The notes under the pieces: model-generated
The model's input: the letters and a program-made list of their open reading frames with translations, nothing else
What the model was told of the DNA's origin: nothing
Database searches by the model: none
Position numbers and translations under genes: made by a program
Source: Planctomycetaceae bacterium
GTDB lineage: Bacteria > Planctomycetota > Planctomycetia > Pirellulales > Pirellulaceae
Assembly: GCA_005773145.1 (NCBI GenBank)
Contig: SXHS01000243.1
Coordinates: 1 to 8,570 of the forward strand
DNA length: 8,570 bases
Direction: 5' to 3'
Shown here: piece after piece, positions 1 through 4,809 of the stretch
Numbering within the stretch: position 1 is the first letter of the stretch
How the letters are laid out: each line of letters opens with the position of its first letter

Positions 1-1125
1 CATGGAACCGTCCCCCACACCGGTAGGTGGCCGCCCCCAGGCCAGATTGCGTTTCCGGTCGTGGTCTCCTTCGTACTCGTCGGATCCCATGAGCACCGAG
101 TTTCGGATGGTAACGTTGTTGCCAATGACGCAGCGTACGCCTACGATGCTATTTTCGATCGTCGTGCCGGTGCCGATCTGACAGCCCTCGGCGATCAAGC
201 TGTTACGGATCGTCGTGCCGTCGACCCGGGTCGGTGGCAGAAATCGAGCGCGTGAGTAAATCGGGGAATCCGGACACGATAAGTCAAACGGCGGCGTGGC
301 CGCGGCCAAGGCCAGGTTGGCGTCATAGAAAGCTCGGATCGTGCCAATATCTTCCCAATAGCCATCGAACAGATGCAGCTGCACGTGCTGTGTACGTACT
401 GCGGCGGGGAAGATCTCGCGTCCAAAGTCTTGGTAGTCGGTCTTCTGCAAGACCTCCAACAACTTGTCGCGATTGAAGATGTAGATTCCCATGCTGGCCA
501 CGCAATCACGTCCCTGGCTGGCGACTCCCTGCCGATCAATCCAGGCGGGATCGGTGCGTACGATGTCCAGATCGCGGCTGGCCTGTGGCTTCTCCAGAAA
601 ACCGACGGCGCGTCCGTCCTCGTCCAGTCGCATGATGCCCAACCCACCAGCCGCCTCGCGACTGACCGGAATTCCTGCGATGGTCACGTCGGCCCCAGAT
701 TCCGTATGGGTGCGAAGCATGTCGCGGTAGTCCATGCGATACAGCTGGTCTCCGGACAAAATCAACACATGCCGGACGCCCGGCTGCTCCAGATATCGCA
801 TGTTCTTGCGGACCGCATCGGCGGTTCCCTGGTACCAATTTTCAGCGCCGTCCATGGTCTGTTGGGCCGCAAGGATCTCCACGAAACCGCCGCTGAAGGC
901 ATCGAAGCGATAGGTTTGACGGATATGGCGATGCAGGCTAACCGACAAGAATTGAGTCAAAACGTAAATGCGATTGAGCTGGCTGTTGATGCAATTCGAA
1001 AGAGGGATATCAATCAGGCGATACTTGCCAGCCAAGGGGACCGCCGGTTTTGAGCGGTACTTGGTCAATGGATACAGACGCGTCCCGCGTCCCCCTCCGA
1101 GCACGAATGTCAACACACTTCGCAT
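1..1125 (-). CDS. glgC: Glucose-1-phosphate adenylyltransferase (ADP-glucose pyrophosphorylase), 3' end outside window
   Basis: This enzyme makes ADP-glucose from ATP and glucose-1-phosphate, the committed cytoplasmic step of glycogen synthesis. 375 codons are visible with no stop, and the family usually has about 420-430 residues, so roughly 50 are missing beyond position 1. The nucleotidyltransferase core shows GGGRGTRLYPLT (10-21), SKPAVPLAGKYRLIDIP (25-41) and SNCINS (43-48), with YQGTADAVR at 98-106. SGDQLYRMDY (124-133) carries the catalytic Asp at D126, and FLEKP (176-180) carries the sugar-phosphate lysine K179. GYWEDIGTI (255-263) leads into the left-handed beta-helix domain from about 295. 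The wording (SGDxLYRMDY, MGSDEYE) is that of the plant/cyanobacterial type. The start is fixed by a GGAGG Shine-Dalgarno at 1130-1134, four bases upstream. It lies 59 bases behind the creatininase-family gene on the same strand, so cotranscription is likely. The family call is very secure. Allosteric behaviour cannot be read from this fragment. Confidence 0.96.
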   Translation of the reverse strand, partial: MRSVLTFVLGGGRGTRLYPLTKYRSKPAVPLAGKYRLIDIPLSNCINSQLNRIYVLTQFLSVSLHRHIRQTYRFDAFSGGFVEILAAQQTMDGAENWYQGTADAVRKNMRYLEQPGVRHVLILSGDQLYRMDYRDMLRTHTESGADVTIAGIPVSREAAGGLGIMRLDEDGRAVGFLEKPQASRDLDIVRTDPAWIDRQGVASQGRDCVASMGIYIFNRDKLLEVLQKTDYQDFGREIFPAAVRTQHVQLHLFDGYWEDIGTIRAFYDANLALAAATPPFDLSCPDSPIYSRARFLPPTRVDGTTIRNSLIAEGCQIGTGTTIENSIVGVRCVIGNNVTIRNSVLMGSDEYEGDHDRKRNLAWGRPPTGVGDGSM

Positions 1126-1184
1126 ACCGCCTCCATTTGTAACAACTCTTGTCGTGATATCGAATCAATCCATTCATGGGTTCA

Positions 1185-1961
1185 TCAAAAGGGGAACGGC
1201 TCATCCACCGTCGCCTCGGAAAGCTCGACCAGGAACTCGGACAGTCGATCGACGATCAACTGCATCAGTTGTTTACCTTTCTCCGCCGTGGCTTCATGCG
1301 GATACCCCGCGCCGGAGTTCGTCGTCAATAGGTGCCAGGGGCGCGTCACGGTTACCCATCCTTCGCGCAGAGCCTGCAGGCGGAAGGGGGCTTTCTCGCC
1401 TCGATCCGCGTTGAGTTGCCCATCGATGGAACGCCCGACCAGATGGGGAAAGTAGGCCAAAGCGAACGATGTTTCCATCTCCCCCGCATGATCGTCACGA
1501 TGGGTGAAGATTTGGTCGTATTGATCGCCGATCATTTGGTACCAGTTGCAAAGAAACACCTGCGATCGCACGCGACCGTACAACTCACGCAACACGGGCT
1601 TCAAGTCGTTTCCGCCATGACTATTCAACAACACGACCTTGCGAATACCGCTCTGATCGAGAGATGCCACGATGTCTTGGATGACCAGGCTCAGGGTGGA
1701 CGGATTGAGATTGATCGCCAGAGGAAATTGACGCAGGTTGGTCTCGGTGCCAAAGGGGATCGTCGGTAGTAGCACCACGCGGGCACCGCAGGCGGTTGCT
1801 GCCGTGCAGATCTGCTGGCCAATCACGGTCCCTTCGAAAATGTCCGTTCCGTAGGGCAGATGCAGATTGTGGGGTTCGGTGGCCCCCAGCGGCAGCACGG
1901 CCACCTCATAGGGACGCTGCTTAACTTGAGCGTAGGTCAATTCGGCCAGGTTCCAACTCAT
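1185..1961 (-). CDS. Creatininase-family metal-dependent amidohydrolase
   Basis: This is a 258-residue protein of the creatininase family (PF02633), cytoplasmic zinc/manganese enzymes that hydrolyse cyclic or linear amides (creatinine, formamide intermediates of flavin/deazaflavin synthesis, the mycofactocin peptide). Visible metal-site motifs are LPLGATEPHNLHLPYGTD (23-40; E29, H31 and D40 are candidate ligands), NSHGGN (113-118; H115) and HAGEMETS (158-165; E161). Family members usually read TEQHGPHLP and NGHGGN, so the P30-H31-N32 stretch and S114 are departures that may mark a subfamily. The length is normal and there is no signal peptide. The start has GGGGAG (1970-1975) eight bases upstream. 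The downstream neighbour is glgC, 59 bases away. That pairing does not reveal the substrate, since no creatine, flavin or mycofactocin gene is visible nearby. Family membership is clear; the substrate is unknown. Confidence 0.92.
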   Translation of the reverse strand: MSWNLAELTYAQVKQRPYEVAVLPLGATEPHNLHLPYGTDIFEGTVIGQQICTAATACGARVVLLPTIPFGTETNLRQFPLAINLNPSTLSLVIQDIVASLDQSGIRKVVLLNSHGGNDLKPVLRELYGRVRSQVFLCNWYQMIGDQYDQIFTHRDDHAGEMETSFALAYFPHLVGRSIDGQLNADRGEKAPFRLQALREGWVTVTRPWHLLTTNSGAGYPHEATAEKGKQLMQLIVDRLSEFLVELSEATVDEPFPF

Positions 1962-1969
1962 GCCACCGG

Positions 1970-2081
1970 CTCCCCATCCATCGCACGCAAAGCCCCAGTG
2001 AATCGGTTTTGAAGTTGCGCTTTCGCACGGTTGTGGGGACGATCCCCATCGTACCCCGAAGCGTCAGCGACGGAAATGGGG
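1970..2081 (-). promoter_or_regulatory. Candidate structured leader (alternative hairpins) of the creatininase-glgC unit
   Basis: Read on the minus strand, four segments follow one another. A is CCCCAT (2081 to 2076), B is ATGGGGA (2049 to 2043), C is TCCCCA (2039 to 2034) and D is ATGGGGA (1977 to 1971). D contains most of the Shine-Dalgarno of the creatininase gene (GGGGAG, 1975 to 1970). A can pair with B (6 bp), B with C (6 bp across a three-base loop), and C with D (6 bp). The pairings are mutually exclusive: B:C leaves the ribosome site free, while A:B frees C to cover it. The repeats are seen in the sequence. That they act as an attenuator or translation switch is inference, and it requires transcription to begin upstream of 2081. 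Confidence 0.3.
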
Positions 2082-2132
2082 CAGCGGATGGACGCGGTAT
2101 GGAGCGTTGGCTTATGGGGCGTTGGATGATCC

Positions 2133-2144
2133 ACGGGCGCCCGT
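2133..2144. repeat. Perfect 12-bp palindrome
   Basis: ACGGGCGCCCGT is its own reverse complement. It directly abuts a second, 9-bp palindrome, GGATGATCC (2124-2132). The site is non-coding and lies between divergent genes, so it could bind a dimeric regulator. Its function is unknown. Confidence 0.5.
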
Positions 2145-2148
2145 TTAA

Positions 2149-2172
2149 GATCAGGTCCATCCCCTCCTGATC
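2149..2172. repeat. Inverted repeat, 7-bp perfect arms
   Basis: GATCAGG (2149-2155) and CCTGATC (2166-2172) flank a 10-base spacer rich in C. It could be an operator half-site pair or an RNA stem. No U-tract follows on either strand, so it does not look like an intrinsic terminator. Confidence 0.5.
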
Positions 2173-2193
2173 GGCCCGCTCCACGACCGACTA

Positions 2194-2212
2194 GTGTGCC
2201 GGTTCCGCACAC
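2194..2212. repeat. Inverted repeat, 6-bp perfect arms
   Basis: GTGTGC (2194-2199) and GCACAC (2207-2212) are separated by seven bases. It is the fourth palindromic element within about 90 bases of the same intergenic region. There is no adjoining T-run. The role is unknown. Confidence 0.45.
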
Positions 2213-2428
2213 CACAGTGCACCACAAGGGACCATGCCAAAGAGTCCTACCATCATAAGGTGCAAGCTTTGCCAAAACCGTCCCAACGCTGGCTTGGTTG
2301 CTGCCTATCCCCGTACCACCTGGTAGTACATCCCCATTTGCTGATTCTCCACTCGAAGTGGTTGCATGAAAATTTCGTGAACATCAACAATTCGAAGAAT
2401 TTGCCCGACCCGGCTGCGACAATCGAAC

Positions 2429-2457
2429 TTGGCACGGTCCGCGAACCGATATAGTAT
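2429..2457 (+). promoter_or_regulatory. Sigma70-like promoter for the CoA-transferase gene
   Basis: A TTGGCA -35 box (2429-2434, five of six consensus bases) is followed after 17 bases by TAGTAT (2452-2457). The overlapping TATAGT (2450-2455) is a closer -10 match but gives a 15-base spacer. The predicted transcription start is near 2464, leaving a leader of about 55 bases before the start codon at 2520. It is the best promoter match I found in this intergenic region. It was identified by eye only. Confidence 0.45.
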
Positions 2458-2477
2458 CCGACGAACTCTGCGTCGGA
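2457..2477 (+). repeat. Inverted repeat over the predicted transcription start
   Basis: TCCGACG (2457-2463) and CGTCGGA (2471-2477) are perfect 7-bp arms around AACTCTG. It begins at the last base of the -10 box and covers the predicted start site. That position would suit an operator for a repressor, or a hairpin at the extreme 5' end of the transcript. Confidence 0.5.
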
Positions 2478-2519
2478 CAACGACCAGAATGTGTTTGCCG
2501 CTCTACCTTTTGCTGGACT

Positions 2520-4103
2520 ATGACATCGATGACAGCACTTCGATCGGCCCCGTTTCCTCGCCTGACCGCCGACGAGGCAGCTGCCTTAATTCCCCACGGT
2601 GCGATGGTGGCCTTCAGTGGCTTCACGCCGGCTGGTGCGGCCAAGGCGGTGCCGCTGGCACTCGCCCACCGCGCAAAAGCCCTTCACGATGCGGGGCAAC
2701 TGTTTCAGATTCGCGTCTTAACGGGCGCTTCGACGGGATCTCACATCGATGATGCCTTGGCGGAGGCTCGGGCCATCGCTTGGCGAGCCCCCTATCAGTC
2801 CTCTCCAGCGCTGCGCGAGCAAATCAACGATGGTTCTGTGGCCTTCGTGGATATGCATTTGTCGCATCTTCCACCCGCCGTCCTCTCCGGATTTTTTGGC
2901 AAGGTGGATGTGGCGGTCGTCGAGGCTACGGAGGTCACCCATGATGGCCGCGTCTACTTGAGCACGTCGATCGGCGCCTCACCGACTTTTTTGCATGTTG
3001 CCGACAAAATCATATTAGAGGTCAATCGGAGCCAATCGCGACGCATCAGTGATATGGCCGATATCCTCGTCCCCAAACGACCCCCGTTTCGCTCGGCCCT
3101 CGATCTGGACTACCCGCTGCAACGGTTCGGCAAGACCTACGCCCGAATCGACACGGAGCGTGTGGTGGGCATCGTCGAAACGGACGAGCCCGATGAGCTG
3201 AATGGCTACTCCGAATCGGACGGTATCAGCCGCGCGATCGCGCAGCACGTGGTGGATTTCCTCGTTAGGGAACTGGCAGCGGGGCGCGTGCCTCGCGAGT
3301 TTCTGCCCCTACAGAGTGGTGTTGGCAATATCGCCAATGCGGTACTCGAAGGCATCGGAGAACACACCGATATTCCCGACTTCATCATGTACACCGAGGT
3401 CCTACAGGCGGCCGGGTTTGACTTGATGCAGCGGGGTCGCCTGCGCGGCGCCAGTACGTGCGCCTTGGTGCCGACTCCGGGGCAAATGCAACACATCTTG
3501 TCGGATTTGGACTTCTACGCCTCGCGCATCGTCTTGCGGCCCCAGGAAATCTCCAATAACCCGGCAGTCGTGCGACAACTAGGTGTGATTTCAATGAACA
3601 CCGCGCTCGAGGTCGACATGTTTGGCCATGTCAACTCGACCCACGTCGTCGGGCGGCGAATGATGAACGGCGTTGGCGGCAGCGGTGACTTTGCACGGAA
3701 TGCTCACCTGTCGATCTTCATGTGCCCCTCGACCGCTAAGAAGCAGACGATTTCCACCATTGTACCCATGTGCACCCATGTCGATCACAATGAACACTCC
3801 GTGCAAGTCATTGTGACCGAACACGGGCTGGCCGACCTGCGGGGGTTAGCCCCCCACGAGCGGGCCATGACCATCATCCGCCGCTGCGCGCATCCAGCCT
3901 ATCGCGACTATCTGCTGCGATACCTGCGTGATAGCGGAGCTGGACACATTCGCCACGATCTGCAGGCATGCTTTGCCCTGCACCAGAACCTCCTCCGCTA
4001 CGGCTCAATGCTGCCGGATGTATTTCCAGCCAACCCGCCGTTGCCCGCTATCGGCAGGACCCCGGGCTCCTGCCCCGACCTGCGCTGCCCACAGAGCGTC
4101 TAG
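2520..4103 (+). CDS. Acetyl-CoA hydrolase/transferase family CoA-transferase (succinyl-CoA:acetate type)
   Basis: This 527-residue class I CoA-transferase resembles the acetyl-CoA hydrolase/succinyl-CoA:acetate CoA-transferase group (Ach1, AarC, Cat1; about 500 residues). These cytoplasmic enzymes move CoA between short acyl groups through a glutamyl-CoA thioester. The N-terminal half has HGAMVAFSGFTPAG (26-39), and the C-terminal half has LQSGVGNIANAVL (264-276). The catalytic Glu is E293 in MYTEVLQ (290-296). SMNTALEVDMFGHVNST (358-374) and NGVGGSGDF (383-391) form the CoA-site loops, and IVTEHGLADLRGL (431-443) is the family's C-terminal signature. The length is slightly above normal because of a Pro-rich tail after about residue 500. 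The start is uncertain: ATG at 2520 and at 2529 are both in frame and neither has a clear Shine-Dalgarno. The exact acyl donor and acceptor cannot be fixed from sequence. The DUF1080 gene follows after 29 bases. Confidence 0.93.
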   Translation: MTSMTALRSAPFPRLTADEAAALIPHGAMVAFSGFTPAGAAKAVPLALAHRAKALHDAGQLFQIRVLTGASTGSHIDDALAEARAIAWRAPYQSSPALREQINDGSVAFVDMHLSHLPPAVLSGFFGKVDVAVVEATEVTHDGRVYLSTSIGASPTFLHVADKIILEVNRSQSRRISDMADILVPKRPPFRSALDLDYPLQRFGKTYARIDTERVVGIVETDEPDELNGYSESDGISRAIAQHVVDFLVRELAAGRVPREFLPLQSGVGNIANAVLEGIGEHTDIPDFIMYTEVLQAAGFDLMQRGRLRGASTCALVPTPGQMQHILSDLDFYASRIVLRPQEISNNPAVVRQLGVISMNTALEVDMFGHVNSTHVVGRRMMNGVGGSGDFARNAHLSIFMCPSTAKKQTISTIVPMCTHVDHNEHSVQVIVTEHGLADLRGLAPHERAMTIIRRCAHPAYRDYLLRYLRDSGAGHIRHDLQACFALHQNLLRYGSMLPDVFPANPPLPAIGRTPGSCPDLRCPQSV

Positions 4104-4119
4104 TCCATTACCATACGCT

Positions 4120-4125
4120 AAGGAG
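4120..4125 (+). promoter_or_regulatory. Shine-Dalgarno fixing the DUF1080 start
   Basis: AAGGAG sits seven bases before ATG at 4133, the strongest ribosome site on the plus strand here. It rules out longer in-frame starts that would reach back into the CoA-transferase gene. It also places a clean signal peptide at the new N-terminus. Confidence 0.7.
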
Positions 4126-4132
4126 CATCATC

Positions 4133-4783
4133 ATGTTGAGCGTCAAAAGAATCGTCGGTATGAGGAAATGGGGCGCCTTGGGACTGATCCTGCTAGCCGT
4201 ACCGTGCGTCCAGGCCGAACAAGAGAAGGAATGGATTTCCCTGTTTAACGGTAAAGACCTCAGCGGTTGGAAGGTTAACGAAAACCCCCAATCCATTCGA
4301 GTTGAAGACGGGTGCTTGATCACCAATGGTCCCTGCTCGCACGCCTTCTTCGTCGGACCCGATGGTAAAGCCGATTTCACGAATTTCCACCTGCAAGCCG
4401 AAGTCATGACACAGCCTGGAGCGAATTCAGGCATTTATTTCCACACCAAGTTTCAACCCGACGGCTGGCCGGAACACGGTTACGAAGGGCAAGTTAACAA
4501 CACGCATGGAGATACCATCAAGACCGGGTCGCTGTATGCCGTGGCCAAGAACGAGCAGGCCCCCGCACAAGACGGTGAATGGTTTCGCTATGAGATCGTG
4601 GTGCGAGGACGACGCATCATCACCAAAGTCAACGATAAGACGATTACCGATTACGTGGAACCCGAGAACCTGGACCGCGACACGCCGCGACTATCCCATG
4701 GTACGTTTGCCTTGCAGGCACATGATCCCGGGAGCAAGGTGGCCTATCGCCAGATCCGCGTGAAGCGGTTGCCAACTCCATAA
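4133..4783 (+). CDS. Secreted DUF1080 (3-keto-disaccharide hydrolase-type) protein
   Basis: This 216-residue protein has a classical signal peptide: basic residues to about 12, a hydrophobic core (GALGLILLAVP, 14-24) and a cleavage site after VQA at residue 28. Cys25 is preceded by Pro and does not form a lipobox, so export rather than lipidation is expected. The rest is one DUF1080 domain (PF06439), a concanavalin-like beta-sandwich. It shows WISLFNGKDLSGW (34-46), NSGIYFH (98-104), HGYEGQVNN (115-123), KTGSLY (130-135), GEWFRYEIVVRG (148-159) and a closing strand FALQAHDPGSKVAYRQIRVKR (192-212). Characterised relatives hydrolyse 3-keto-glycosides; many members are uncharacterised. The family is greatly expanded in Planctomycetes. 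It lies 29 bases behind the CoA-transferase and is probably cotranscribed, though a functional tie is not evident. An alternative start at Met10 would shorten the signal peptide and lacks the good ribosome site. Confidence 0.92.
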   Translation: MLSVKRIVGMRKWGALGLILLAVPCVQAEQEKEWISLFNGKDLSGWKVNENPQSIRVEDGCLITNGPCSHAFFVGPDGKADFTNFHLQAEVMTQPGANSGIYFHTKFQPDGWPEHGYEGQVNNTHGDTIKTGSLYAVAKNEQAPAQDGEWFRYEIVVRGRRIITKVNDKTITDYVEPENLDRDTPRLSHGTFALQAHDPGSKVAYRQIRVKRLPTP

Positions 4784-4789
4784 GGCAAC

Positions 4790-4809
4790 GCCAGGGCTAG
4801 TCGCCCGGC
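4790..4809. terminator. Possible hairpin between convergent genes
   Basis: GCC-A-GGGC (4790-4797) can pair with GCCCGGC (4803-4809), giving a 7-bp GC stem with one bulged A and loop TAGTC. It lies at the meeting point of the DUF1080 gene and the minus-strand PpiD-like gene and spans the latter's stop codon. No U-run follows in either direction, so intrinsic termination is uncertain. Confidence 0.25.

Larger units (their letters stand above)
1962..2519. other. Divergent intergenic region, no convincing gene
   Basis: This 558-base stretch separates the minus-strand creatininase-glgC unit from the plus-strand CoA-transferase gene. Short open frames on both strands have unnatural amino-acid composition, and none shows a recognisable motif. 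The region is rich in perfect inverted repeats: 2034-2048, 2124-2132, 2133-2144, 2149-2172, 2194-2212, 2314-2325, 2349-2361 and 2457-2477. It also has five CCCCAT/ATGGGG copies (1972-1977, 2044-2049, 2076-2081, 2114-2119, 2332-2337). The right end carries a sigma70-like promoter. No tRNA-like fold was seen. It is best viewed as a regulatory region, possibly with a structured leader on the minus strand. I found no clear -35/-10 pair for the leftward unit. Confidence 0.7.

Noticed and set aside
373..1053. 226-codon plus-strand open frame opposite glgC
   Set aside because: It lies wholly antisense to a clear glgC coding sequence, has no family-like motifs, and is explained by codon bias on the opposite strand.
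1921..2160. 79-codon minus-strand frame starting at ATG 2160 behind an AGGAGGGG run
   Set aside because: The purine run is too close to the ATG for a normal Shine-Dalgarno, the frame runs into the creatininase gene out of frame, and no family is recognisable.
1958..2275. Minus-strand frame ending in an ATGA overlap with the creatininase start
   Set aside because: The overlap suggests coupling, but the frame needs a TTG start, lacks a ribosome site and has an unnatural composition with no motif. I treat it as chance.
2194..2454. 86-codon plus-strand frame in the divergent region
   Set aside because: His/Cys/Trp-rich random-looking composition with no ribosome site, and the best promoter lies at its end rather than ahead of it.
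4195..4216. Possible lipoprotein signal in the DUF1080 protein
   Set aside because: Cys25 is preceded by Val-Pro, which does not fit a lipobox, while VQA at 26-28 makes a good signal peptidase I site.
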